Positions 34,618 to 47,687 of a DNA stretch of 64,000 bases are shown in pieces. The notes below the pieces were generated by a model. That model searched no databases. It was not told the origin of the DNA and worked only from the letters and a program-made list of their open reading frames with translations. The translations under genes were made by a program, and so were the position numbers. The stretch spans positions 16,779,125 through 16,843,124 of the forward strand of contig NC_061869.1 of assembly GCF_907164915.1 (NCBI RefSeq), in the 5' to 3' direction. Numbering within the stretch: position 1 is the first letter of the stretch; every line of letters starts with the position of its first letter. The stretch is from Impatiens glandulifera. Lineage: Eukaryota; Streptophyta; Magnoliopsida; Ericales; Balsaminaceae.

Positions 34618-35271
34618 CACTAGTAAAAAACAGTGCAATAACGACAGAAAATACTGTCGTTGTTGCTCAATATACTGTCGCTAAAAGTTAATAGCCACAG
34701 TAATGATGCCTGTCGCCAACCGACGCTATTGTTTCCGTAGCTAAAATATGACCACAGGAATAAATACCGTAGCTATTGGTTGGCTACAGTAATAAATTAC
34801 CGTGGCTAAAGAAGTAGCTACAGGATTTAATTATTGTCGCTAAAAGATAATTACAAAAATAATTACAAATTTATTTTATATTTTACTAAATTTAACATGA
34901 ATAACAAAATTTCAAATATCTCAAATTTTTTTTTATTATTAGTAAAACTAAATTATTCATCTTACTAAATCAAACATACATAATATTTTTATAAAATACA
35001 TTGTTTCTCAATTTTATAAAGTAAAAATAAAATACATTAAATATAAGTTTGAACGGGTACTCCATTTATTTCTAAAAAATCTCAATCCATAATCATTAAA
35101 TTAGTTGGCTTCCCAACACTTGCCAAAAACCTGCCAAATATCAAGCAATGAATGAGAAAATACCATCATCACCCTATCATCGAAGAATACTATAATTTAC
35201 TAAATATAATAATAATCATGTTGAATCATCAAAATAACAATTAAGTCAAATTCAATTCAATCTAATTTTGT

Positions 35272-35388
35272 GTTCACACAGATTATATACCAAGACTGGA
35301 TAGGGTTTTTGTTCACACAGATTATATACCAAGACTGGATAGGGCTTTTGTTCACACAGATTATATACCAAGACTGGATTGGACTTTT
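35272..35388. repeat. 39-bp tandem repeat, three units
   Basis: Units start at 35272, 35311 and 35350 (GTTCACACAGATTATATACC...GACTGGAT). 39 is a multiple of three, which keeps frames open on both strands and explains the short repetitive ORFs at 35257-35479. Confidence 0.92.
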
Positions 35389-35559
35389 AGACATACAAGT
35401 TGGGAAAAGATCACCCTGGTCACTACTTTCTACAGTAAATAATAATCTGAAAAATAATAAAAGACTCACTTCAAAATAACCTCAAAATACCCTGAGCAGA
35501 CAGGGCATTCATGTGGCTTTCCTTAGCCAAAACCAAACAACATCATACTCATTTTCTGT

Positions 35560-35660
35560 TTACAGCAAAAATGCTACCATTTTCAGCAAAAATGCTATCA
35601 TTTTCAGCAAAAAATGCTGATTTCATTTTCAGCAAAAATACTATCATTTTCAACAATTAA
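35560..35660. repeat. About 22-bp tandem repeat (TTTTCAGCAAAAATGCTATCA)
   Basis: Four to five imperfect units with TCAGCAAAAATGCTA core. Inside the 6.3-kb CACTA element, about 200 bases after the 39-bp array. Confidence 0.85.
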
Positions 35661-38600
35661 CGTGAACATAGTCTAAAGATGCTAAATTCATGTGCACTAA
35701 CCTTTGTACCAAAAGAACCAACAAGATAATCAATATCCAGTACTTTACGTCCCTAAAATCAACAGAAATTTGAATTACTCTAAATCATAACTTTAGAAAC
35801 TGCATTACAACGAAAAAATATTAATAAACAAGCAAAAACAATTACTTGAAGTTCAAGGGAAATTCCAAGTATATATGCAGAAACTACAGAAAGATCAAGT
35901 AATATTACCTGCCTAATTAACTTTAAGAACTTTTTCTGAACAATTCTCATATCATTAATATTACATAAAATGTAATATGGAACTGGAATCCCACTCTAAT
36001 TCTTCAAAAGTGTAACAAAGAGCAAGCAATATGCTAAAGCTCATCTTGCATTCTTCATAAAGACTATTCTCCGCCTCCTCCACAACCATATGAAGTAAAA
36101 AAATAGTGATTTGACAGATTCTAACATGGGATTTGCAGTGATTGTTTAGATCATTCTCATTAAGTAATTCTAGATGTGATTAAGCATATACAAAATATTG
36201 TTAACATGACTGAAATCCAAGCCAGCTCAATGATATATTTCCTAAATATCAACTTTAGTGCATATCTTATCATCATACATCATATTTAATGGAAATTTCA
36301 AAAATCAATACACAACAAGTATCTTATATTTTGGCTTTGAAAAAATTTAATCAATTTTTCATATTTCACCTACCAATCCACGCTAGTCAACAAACCAACC
36401 CACAATTAGTGAAAATCAAAATCTCAACAACAAAATTACTAATATGGTGTTGGAACTATACCCTACAACTTAGCTGCAATGTCAATTAGCTAAAATAATG
36501 TAAGAATTGTGCTCAAAATGATATAATATCTGCATTATTCATAAAACAGTATAAATACAATAATCATTACCTTTTGGAGGATTATACATAGTCCGGATCA
36601 ACTTAGAGTTTATTTGATGTAGTTATTTTTTCCTGAAATAATCCAATTTCAAAATGTCATATCGGATATACTAAAATTGGACCAAAGAAATAGAAGTCAT
36701 TACAAAAATCTGATTTTTGTTTTTTAACAATTTGGGGGTAATCAACAATTAACAATATTGGATCGACTCCATTCCTTGTCTTCATTGACTGTCGTTATTC
36801 TCCAAACAAAGTTATGATAAAATTATTATAAGTGATAGTCTCCATAACTATTAATTTATAATTACTCAACTTTTGTTTCTAGACACTGAAGAAAACTGTA
36901 ACCATCATCTCAAACCTCTGACCCATACACAGTTTCCTCCAATGAGAATTGAGAATTGAAAACTTGCATACAGAGTCTCATATTTTTTACTACCTAAAGA
37001 ATAACAAACATAATGAGTAAACATACAAATACTAAAAGTTGATCCATATGAAGCACATTTTTGGAATTTTGTCAAACAAAAAATATATTTGTTTAAGATT
37101 CTGGATCAACAAAAGTAAATTTTGCTAACTTACACAATCGCAATAAAAATTCAAAAACTATAGTAATGTAGTTAATGTGATCTAATATGTCCAAATGGAC
37201 TAGGTAAATCAGAAGAAGTACGTATAAACATATAACATCGAAGATAAGAAGTAAATATTTTCAATTATAAGACAGGTAATGGTATAAACAAGGTGTAAAA
37301 AAGTTAGAAGGAGTATGTGTATGATGATGTATACCTGATCGGAAAGGCCTAGTGTAATTGTGACATAGGGATCTGTTAGTGTTGATTAATATTAATTATG
37401 AAAGTGAATATATTTCTTAACACAAGAGAACACTCACAAGTGCCTTAAGTTTGCACATCAATCAACTCACATTGTTAAAACTTCATCTCCCTCACATCAC
37501 ACCTTTCCTCTGAAACAAGAGGGCTCTGTTTTTTATACATTGTCAATTATCATACACATAAATAAGGTAATAGAAAAATATAAAAGAATGGTCAACTTAA
37601 TACCTTATGGAAGAAATGGAGAACTATTGCATTTGTAAGTTCTGTAATCAATCCGTCAGTCTTGCAAGTCGTCAAGAACTTAAACCTGAAACATATAAGT
37701 GACTTATCTAGGGAGAATTATCTAAACTAGTTATACAACTAATAAACTCACGAGATGTGAAAGATTGATATTGCACCAATTGAAGATGGCACAGCTCCTG
37801 AAAAGATAAAAAACAGACATTTGCTTCTAAACAATAAACAACTGATTTTAACTATAATGGCCTTCTTTCATTAACTTTATCCAAAATTTCATTAATATAA
37901 TAAATAACCGATTTTATATCCAAAGTCCCAATAATCAAACTTTTGTTCTTATAACTTCATTTGATTAAAGTAATTGATCATAAATAATATTTTCTTTTTT
38001 TACTTTTACTAAAATTATGAACATCAGGATGGTTAGATGACATAAGAGAGACTACTGTACCAATATGTCACAGGAAAGAAGAAAGAAACAATACATCACT
38101 TTATACAAAATATCAAGAACTTACAGTCCATCAATGACCCTTTTATGTATTTCTAGTCCTGTTGTATTGAAAATTAACACTACTTCAAGGATGTTGTTAA
38201 GGCACAACAATCACTATTCTAGCCAAAACAACGAGGAAGGTTCAATGCACTCCTCAATATCTAAAGAATCTTAACTATAAGAAAGAAAATATTTTTAACA
38301 GGTTATTGAGTGATAGAATACATAAATAGTGGTATATCAAATAAAATGAATTGAAAGAGAAAATAACTATTAGTGACCAAAAGATAATGAAAAAAATTAA
38401 ATATGAGAGTTTTCCAGTTATAGTCATCTTGAAGAGTTTTGGATTTAGCCAGAACAATCTCATATATCTAAATATCATTGATTATAGTATGACCTTTGCT
38501 TGAATGTTATGTTACAGTCAAACTTCTTTCATTAACAATAATCATCTTATTTAGCATAAAAGTGCTATTATGATGTACAATTATATGCATACTATCATAA

Positions 38601-40540
38601 TCTTAAAAACCCACTACACCAATAATAGGAATGGCATATACTTGTTTCCCAAATTTATGATTGAAGAATCAATTTATGCAAAATGAAACTAAATGAAATA
38701 TTTCATTTTGGGTCTACAATAACAGTATAAGTCAATTTAATTGACTACTAATTAATATTAACAAGTGATATTTGATACAGGGCTATGGGATATAAGTTTG
38801 AGAAACATCTTGCCTGCTTGATAATACTTGAGCTAGAAATAGCAAGATCATAATCTTGACCAAATGTTGTAATGGAACTCCAGAATCTATCACCTCCTCG
38901 GCTGTCTTCCCTACTATAGCCAACATCGAATTTTAAATTCTAAGCTCCACAACTGAATCTTAGAATTGTTCCTTGACCCAGCCATATTTAAAATAGTATT
39001 ACATCCCATTCAATCTGAAAATTTTCAATTGCAGTATGTAAGAATACAGTAAACAGTGTTATAAAATAAATAGAAGTGGATATGAGTCCTTCAACAAATG
39101 CATGTTCCTCATCATGTGTGCTCCATCCTAATTTCAATGAATAAATCTTGGTTCTCTCAAATTGAAACATCAAAACATTGGTTCATAGTTAAAATTTGGA
39201 TAAGCAACCATCCAAGAAATATTATCATTGCATAGTGGTCATTGACACTTTATTAATATTGTAGCAATTTAATGACATTTAGAAAGTGAAAAATAATAAA
39301 CGGTATGTATTGATGTTTAATAAAATTAGATGAGTTCCATTAGTTGATAAAACATCTTGCCTGCAAGATCTTTGTAGCAAAGTATATTTGTTGGCATTGA
39401 ATGAACATCATTAAGAGTTCCACATCTTATCGGCTGTGCACTTGGTTCTGCAATCAGATAATAAATGGTAGGTCAAAAGAAACTTATATATCTCAATTCT
39501 TCGATGAAACAAGTGGTTGACAAATCAATCTTCTATCAGAAATAAATGTTATAGAATAAAATGAATTTCTTGCACATACTTTCATTTTCTTGAGACCTCA
39601 TTCCAGCTAAACTGAATACTAAATTAGTTAAGAACACTAAACTTCATACTTGCTTATAGAAAATCTTGTTTATAGAAAATGACTTTCGAAATTACCTCCA
39701 ACTCTATATCAAGTATGTGAAGTAGAAATTTTATATATACAGATTGATTAAAAACTAGTAAAACAGAGTCTATCTGAACCTGTAATTAAGATAAAAATAA
39801 TGATTCATTGCAGCACAAAAACATTTACTTTATCATTTGATATGATCAGAAAAGTGAATATCATTTTCCTTCTTCCTCACTTGCCTACAACTATAATCAA
39901 TCGATTAATGGGAAAGGTTATCATGAGTTTCTTATGAATTATATATGTGAACATAATTTAATAATAATTATAATGCTCATAGATATATAGAATACACTAG
40001 ATAATGACCTTCTTTGATTCTGCAGCTGATTAAATTATAGAAAAACAATTATCAACATACAACTATATATACAATCCAAGTGCTTCTTCAGAAATATTCT
40101 AAATATAATGACAAAATTTATTCAGTATAAGTGTTGGCTTATAATATCAGTTCTAATAATTCTTTCACTCATGAACCAAACTTTAAGGAAGCATTCATAA
40201 TATAATGTTCTTTATGGGAGGCTTAAAATAATGATCATTCCTTTATATGTGTTATGTAATCTAATTCATCATAAGAGTTTAAATTGTTCATAACTTGCAC
40301 AAAGAAGAATATAAATTATGAGTTGCAGCTTTTGAATGGTTCATTTCTCTAATTTAGACTTGTGAAATCCGATAAAACTGTTGAACATAACATAACATAC
40401 CATTGCTACCTGAAACTGATGGAAGGTGAGAAAGAAGATGGGTGCGGGCAAGGATGCTGGCGATAGTGGAAAATTAATTGTAGCCAAATTCTTCTCGATG
40501 CTGGTGAGAGGAAACGAATGGTGACAACCAAATCGGTCTA

Positions 40541-40668
40541 CTCGCAGTTCCTCGCTGTCTGGACTTCTTCGATCCGCTGCTCCTCGTCGTCTGGATTTCT
40601 TCGATCCGCATCTCCTCACCCCCGTCTGGATTTCTTCTATCCGCAGCTCCTCATCGTCTTGATCTAGC
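40541..40668. repeat. About 33-bp GC-richer tandem repeat near the right CACTA end
   Basis: Three to four units of TCTGGATTTCTTCGATCCGC followed by a GCTCCTCGTC-like part. On the minus strand it gives an Arg/Ser-rich frame (40341-40619: MRRCGSKKSRRR...), which may be the start of a decayed transposon gene or just the repeat. I do not call a CDS. Confidence 0.75.
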
Positions 40669-40946
40669 TCTAAGACTGAGGTACATGGGTTAGAGATCTC
40701 AAATTAGGGTTTTATAATGTAAGATTTTTTAATTTTAATAAATACTAATATTTGGAATAAAAAATAAATATAAATAAAGAATATTAAGGTTTTAGCAAAA
40801 TATGACTTACAATAGCCTCTGTCTATTTATCCGTTGCTACCGATAAAAGCCATTTGACAGAGAATTTTTTTTCTTAATTATCAGCGACGAAAAGGTATTA
40901 CTGTCGCCATAATTTGTCGCTAATAACTCTTTTTCTACTAATTAGG

Positions 40947-42279
40947 ACGCGCGTGCAGCAGCTGGAGCGGAGAGAGCGTCGAAGCCTTGAAGAAGCGGAA
41001 GGCTGAAGAACAAGTGACGCTACATTTGTTCTTCATTTTCTCGGTCGAGGGTGTTTGCAGCCTTAAATTGCTCATTTTCAAATATTTTTGCACTCAAATT
41101 TTGTTAACACATAACATCAATAAAATATTAAAAAACCAGGAGGTTGATCGGATAAAATCAAGAACATTGAAAATGAAGACATAATGTTTTATTTTTTAGC
41201 CAGTTTTGAGTTTCTCTTTTAATTTTCAGTCTAATTCGGTTAAATTGTGTTGAATGTTAATTGTTTTTGCTAGATCCTTTATAATACATAACACTACAGT
41301 AATATGAAAAAAAATCATATACTTGACCGAATTCTTATCAAGATCAAACTGAAACAAGGCAGAAAGTTTTTTGTTTTGTTTTTTTTCTTAGCCAATTTTA
41401 AGGTTCTTTTGGATAATTCTCGGTCAATTGCGTTTGATTCGTTATTAAATCTAAATCCTTTTGAGATTAAATATTCAAAATGTATATTAAACATTTTAAG
41501 CCCAGAAAGATACAAATTAAAACTAGAATTTGAAGTTCTTGATCGATTTTAATTTAAAAATGGTTTTGGTTTGATTATTTTCATTTTAGTTTGGTGTTTC
41601 TGTTTTTTTTTCATTTATGTTATTCACAAACTCATGCATATGTTACATATTTTAAACGGTAAGATACTTTAAATAAAATTAAATAAAAATAAAGAAACAA
41701 GTAATGCAAGACAATAATGGAATATGCAAAGACAAATCATGCATAACTTTTAAATTAAAGGCAAAAACAAAAATTAAAGGGGGTCAAGAAGCCTTACACA
41801 AATAGTATTCTTGATTGTAAAAAGAAACTAACCGATAATCTTAAGAAAAAAACTTAAGACACAACGCAAAAACTTTAGACACAATCCTATAATGATTGGT
41901 GTTTTGCTTAAATTTTGTTGATATAATGGTCGGTGTTTTGCTTAAATTTTGTTGATTTGAGCAAATATGAGCAGCCTAGGGACACAAGGGGTAAAAATTT
42001 AAAAATTTCGAATCCCTTGAAAGGTGTATAATGAGAATTTCAGTTTTGGTTTATATAGGAGAGCTAGGAAGGAAACCCAAAGCCCATTAATAACAATCTT
42101 TATGTCATGAATTTATGACATGTTAATCAATTGATTTACACTTCTTGAATTTTGAAATTCAAGCTTCCCTCCCTTTTTCTTCGTGACATAGTTATAAGAT
42201 TCTAGGTTACAAATGTTTCTTCATGAATAGATCTTGAGTCGGTTGTTGGGCCAGGTCATCGATTGCGCCATTAGTTGAA
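40947..42279. other. Spacer right of the CACTA element, no supported gene
   Basis: 41120-41240 and 41320-41430 look like diverged tandem copies (ATCAAG-AC-TGAAA, TTTTTAGCCA-TTTTAAG/GAG). ORFs 41304-41552 and 40987-41184 show no family similarity. GC-richer stretch at 40947-41040 not identified. Confidence 0.4.
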
Positions 42280-43110
42280 CACATGTCTTGATTTGACTTT
42301 GATTTAATCTTGTCCTTCAAATGAATTGAAATTTTATTGTTGACATTCTTGAAGATTCGTTATGAATCTTCTCTTGTTTTTTATTTCACATAATCCCTAC
42401 AAATTAGAAAAGACTTTTAATAATTAAAATAAAATCATAACTAACGCCTAATTATGCTAACTAACTAACTCTCTAATTTGGTATTGAACTAACTAACTTT
42501 CCTAAATAAAATATAACTAATTCTCTAATTTAACAATAAAAGACCAAGTCTTGTATCTCTTTACACTATCTTATTTTTTCCAACTAATCTAATCTAATTT
42601 AACAAAGAAAATTAAAATTAAACAAAAGCTAATTAAAAATTAACATAAGAAGAATATATTATTATTATTATTATTATCTAAGGGGATTTAATTAATTAAA
42701 ATTCTTAAGTATTGTAAGTAAAATAAAAAAAAAATCTGAAGTGTTCTTAGAAAAAATATTACATTAACTTATTACAATCCGAAATTAATTATTTTTTAAA
42801 ATTCAATTATTTTAAAAATATTTATTCATTTTCGAAATCTAAACTATACGAATTGGGAGTAAAAAAATGAATATCAACAAGTGAGACCGTTTAATAAAAC
42901 TTAAATTCTTTACAAATTAATCAAATTATAACCCTATAAAAATAAAATAGTCTTAATAACTTTCATAACTTTCATATATGAGTTTCACATTCATCAAAAC
43001 AATTAATATCAAGAACTTCAATAAATATATATATATATATATATTAATTTGCTTTAGTGTCATTTATTTTTTCCAATTATATTTGTCATCTATAAGAAAC
43101 CTTAAGTAAA
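42280..43110 (+). repeat. Repeat C, copy 1 (partner about 53150-54890)
   Basis: Matches 53150-53460, then 53660-53835 and 54580-54800 in order: CTAATTATGCTAAC, TTGAACTAACTAACTTTCCTAAAT, AATCAACAAGTGAGACC. The partner copy holds the long AT array and the Helitron compound that are lacking here, so this copy gives the empty sites. Also matches the start of block X (15404-15655) on the minus strand. Confidence 0.75.
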
Positions 43111-43114
43111 ATTA

Positions 43115-43495
43115 TATTAATATTTTAATGGATTAAAATGAATAATTTCATTATTAAAATAATACTGAATAATAAATATAAAGAAATGTTTTAAATAAAA
43201 AAGTAGAATCTTGATCTTAAAAGATGAACAAGAACGTTGAGAAAAGAAAAAAAATAATTGACCATATGAACTAATAATTTTTTTTTTTATTTTTTATTAG
43301 TTATCTAGTTATTTTTAAGAGATTATTATATTTTAAATTTATTTTATTATTATTATAAATTGATAAATTATCTTAAATTTAATAAGTCATATTAGTTTAA
43401 TTTTTTTTTATAAATTTATTTGAAAATATTTTAAACTATATATTTAGATTCTTTAAAAAAAATTCTCATAATTAGTTATAAATTGAGTTCTATAA
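43115..43495 (+). repeat. Unclassified repeat F, copy 2
   Basis: Close match to 33815-34235 with the same order of words; adjacent to repeat C. Confidence 0.65.
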
Positions 43496-45539
43496 ATTAA
43501 AATAGAACATATTTTTTTCGAAAGGAAATATTTTAAAATTTTCAGATTTTCAATAAGTTTGATGAAGGTGATTTCGTTTCTTGAATCTCAGTTTTGTTGA
43601 AAGATATTGTACAATATGTTTCAACAATATAGAGTTGTATGGATTGGTTTTCTTTGATCAAGCATATTAATTTAATGAATTGCACTTGGAGTGGCTCATA
43701 GGTTACGGTATCTTTATGAGGAGTGCGAGTTGGGTGCATTAATTGTCCATCGGGGTATGAGACCTAACAACATCCTTATATAACTCATGATTTTGAACCA
43801 CTGGTATGCAATTTCATTAGCAATAATTTATTTTCAAGAAATTGCAACATGTTATTATTGTGAATCATGTAGGTTGGGGATCGATTTTGACTTAACAAGA
43901 TGGCAACCCAAAGGTGATAAAGCAGCTAGAGTTATAGGGGAACATTCGTGTATTTATTTTTTAAAATATACTTAAAGTACGCGTCTATTCTTTTGAAACG
44001 GATATTAAACGGCCAAGGCCAATGGGTCAGCAATGCCTCACTTGAATAAATATATATATTAAATTTTAAAACATTTAACAAATATTATATTTGAGCATAA
44101 AAATAAGAATTTAAGGTATTAAAAATTAAAAATAAACTTCCTAATCTTACACCATAATTATATAATTTTAATGTATTAAATTGTCTTAGAACAAATTATA
44201 TATCCATTAATATTGTTGGATAAAAAAAAAGAACACGTCAAATAGAACCAGATACAATAAAGCACCCTAAAAAGTTTACTTAAAATCTGAAAAGTTTAAT
44301 TAAAAAATATTAGTTATATATTATTATTATTATTATTTATATATATAATTAAGTATTTTATACCTTATCAGTTTAAAATTTAAAAATAAAATTAATTAAA
44401 AAATAATAAGTAATGACCCTATTTACAAAATTAATGTATTTATTTGAATAAATAATATTGTTTATAATTTATAAAATTATTTTTTTAATATAAAATTAAA
44501 ATAATTTATAAACTCATCAACCAAAGTAACAATGCAGCAAAAATTTAAAAAAACAAATTGCTAGCTAGTTTCTTCCAATGAGTCCAGTTGATTGCCTTCC
44601 CAAATTTGATTTAGTTACATTTAATTACTGTTTACTAATAATAATGATTAACTTTTAAAAGAAAAAATAGATAAATATCTTATGTATTGAGAAGAAAATA
44701 ATTAATTTAGAATTTTATAATGGTTATATTAAAAGAATAAATAAAATTTATTATAATTATAATAAATAGAGAGATAATATTTTTTTTATAAAAGATAAAT
44801 AATTTAATGTTATAATGATTATTGAGAGTAAATAAAAAATATATTGTAATTTTTTTGAGAGAAAAATAAAGTAAAAATGATTAAAATTTATTAGTTACAT
44901 TATAAATTGAGGAAACAAAATCAGAGACTTACGAGAGATGCCTTTCTAACTATCCGAGAGCAAAATACATGACATTTTAACCATTTTCACTCCATTTTCA
45001 TATAAAATTACAATATTTAATATTTTTCAACTCCCTTCTCATTAATTATTACAATATTAAATCATTTATTTATTTATTTATTTAATGTAAAGTTTTTATC
45101 ATATTTTGTAATAGTTTTTATTTATTCTGTTCATATAACTTTATAAAAAAATTTAAGTTAGTAGGTTTAATTCTCTCGTATAGTGACGATTCGACCGACT
45201 TTGATTTTTTTTTTTTTTTTTATATTAAGACCATTTTTATTTGGGCACTAACTAATTTGGGTCGTTTTATCAAATTGTTTTTTTAAAACAAAAAAATAAA
45301 AAATATAACTTAACTTAAAATATTTATAAATTAAATTATATTGGTTAGAAATTAATGATCAAAATTAATAGATATAAAAGTATTTATAAAAAATAAATAT
45401 AGTTTTGACTTCATATTTTTTTAACATATTTTATAATTTTAATAATTCTCGTTTAATTAATTTTAGTATGAGATAATAATTTTTTCATATCAAAATTAAT
45501 CACGAAAATATATTTACATAAATTAAATATAATATTTAT
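43496..45539. other. AT-rich region, no supported gene
   Basis: 43560-43680 resembles 55250-55390 (GTTGAAAGATATT-TACAATAT). A 62-residue ORF (43787-43975) has non-random-looking composition (CYYCESCRLG) but no family I recognise and no splice context. The rest is AT-rich with (TTTA)n at 45065-45085 and a T run at 45207-45221. Confidence 0.4.
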
Positions 45540-47687
45540 TTATTAACTACAAAAGGTCAAAGTTAGTATGGCGAAATTTATCAAATCTTATTTTCGGTTT
45601 CTCACATCACTTTATACGAGACATCACTTTATACGAGATGACTTTCAAGAAAGTCATTTTCTCATTTCGTTAGATATGAGAGGAAGGTAAGTCACATAAT
45701 TTAATAAAATTGAAATAAAGTTACACTGTAACTTAACCTATTATTTTGGTTTTCTCATCTCATCACTAGGGACTCAGAGTAAGGTATATTTTGATTTGAA
45801 ATTATCGAGTTGAAAAAATTATCGATCATTTTTAGACGTTATAAAATTATTATTCACTAGTTTCAGTTTTAATATTATCGAGCTCACTTTGTCACATAGG
45901 AGTGGTGATGAATAACATTATATTTCATTTTAAAAAATATATAATATAGTAGAAATTAGATATAAACATAAATGTTATAAGAGGATAAAGTAATATGATT
46001 CTAATGCAAAATTATTATTTTTAATTGAAACTACTATTTCATATTAGTTACAATTAAAAAATCAAATAATTATATCTTGAGATGTCTGGAATTTCTTCAA
46101 ATCTTCTGCCGCGATCTTTGGATCTGGAAACAGAAGCTAGTGATCAGTCTGCGGTCCTCCTTCTTCGAATGGGGTAGAGATACGCTCTGTCTCTCTTTCT
46201 TCGAATGGGATTTGAAAGAAATACTTTCAGGAATGAAGGAATATATCTCACCTTCTTTGTGTTTAATTCTTCCTTCCATCCGGGTGGGATCCATCCGGGT
46301 GGGATGATCCAACCCTCCACGTCAAGAGAAAGCTGATGGCTCGAAAGTTATTGAAGCAAAATTAATAATTTACTTGACATGACTGACTATTTCTTCAACA
46401 AACTAATAGTAAGCTTGATTAAAAAATACCCTTCCTTGAGATTTTATATTATCAAAACATATTACATAGATTTTATGTTCATGTCTTGACAATATAAAAC
46501 CTCGAGGATCGAAATTCTTTCGTCAAGCTTTTTTTAATGAGTTTGTGTTTGAAAAAAAAATCTAATTGTATTTTGATTTATATAACTCAATTTTAACTAA
46601 TTATGAGAAAAAAATGGATAAATAGTTTATTTATTATTATATTTCTTTTAATTATGAGAGAATATTGGATATATATCATTAATAATCTAGGTATTTAGTT
46701 TTATAATATTTTCAAAAAAAATAATAAACAACATCAAAAAGAAATTATTTTATTTCAATATATATATATAAAAAGTATATAGAAATTTAACCATTTAAAT
46801 AAAAATTATCTAATTAGATTTTTTTGAGTAATATATTATAATTAAATAACTAATTCATTAAATGCAAAAACAAATAATATATTTGAAGAGCTTTATATAT
46901 GTTAATTCAATTTGAATAATAATAACCGGATTTTCAATTGACATGTATTTTAAAATTAAATTATTAAATTTAATAATAATTATAATAATCTATCCATTTA
47001 TAATAATAATAAAAGTTAACTATTCCTGAAATAAAATTGATTTATAATTTAATATAACTAATTAAAAAAATAGTGAAATAATTTAATTGGCCTTTTTTTC
47101 CAAAATGTTATTTATCTACAGAAGCCACGCGCTATAGTAATAATATTTTAGAATTTGCCATGGTTATCGTTATTTATTGTCCAAAGGTATGTAAATTGAA
47201 TTCCAAGCCTATGGAAGTCTTTCCCTGTACTAATTAAAACTAAATCCAATTGACCAAACATTGACTAGGATATTTCTTCATTAAAAAAAAATCCCATTAC
47301 AATATCCTCTCCTCTATGCTTGCCTACAAACACTGGACGAAAATATAAATCATGTTTTCTTTCTTTTCCCATGAAAATGTACTTGTTTATGTTTTTGAGT
47401 CAATTTCAAGAAGATGATGATGAGAGTTTATAACATTATATGAATTTATTAACACAAATTGATGTGTGAATGATGGGGAGACCAATTTGGCAATACATTG
47501 TTACTTCTTCAACTGACCTCAACCTTAGAAGCTGGAAGAAAAGTCGAAATCACCGGATTTTCAATTGACAATATAATGGTCACACCTTAGGAAGATGCTG
47601 AGAGAAGTTTGGGTTATATTTGGTCTTTCTTCCATCAATCATCCGGATCTACATTGTATATCAACAGACTATGGTTTCGAGGGTCAT
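45540..47687 (+). repeat. Block Y, left part (diverged direct copy of X)
   Basis: Collinear with X from about 16100 to 18434 with many substitutions and indels, for example a duplicated CATCACTTTATACGAGA at 45608-45640 and a missing segment near 46930 (X 17400-17640). The GC-richer island (46077-46350) is preserved but its small ORF differs from that in X, which argues against selection on protein. Confidence 0.75.

Larger units (their letters stand above)
34618..40942. mobile_element. Large CACTA-type transposon, non-autonomous or decayed (about 6.3 kb)
   Basis: Left end CACTAGTAAAAAACAG (34618); right end TTTTTCTACTAAT (to 40942), a degenerate inverse of CACTAGTAGAAAAA. TAG precedes the left end and follows the right end if one terminal base is lost, consistent with a 3-base TSD. 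Subterminal regions are full of TGTCGCTA/TAGCGAC-type words in both orientations (34640-34860; 40830-40925), as in plant CACTA families. No TNP2-type transposase or TNPA-like frame is readable. The interior contains three minisatellites (listed separately). Some interior stretches (37370-37790, 38000-38270) are less AT-rich and could be exons or captured DNA, but I cannot assign them. Confidence 0.72.

Noticed and set aside
35257..35479. Repetitive frames on both strands over the 39-bp array
   Set aside because: Unit length is a multiple of three, which keeps any open frame open; a repeat effect.
43787..43975. 62-residue frame with CYYCESCRLG
   Set aside because: Cysteine spacing suggests a small zinc motif, but there is no second half, no family match and no repeat-copy conservation. 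Left as unassigned.
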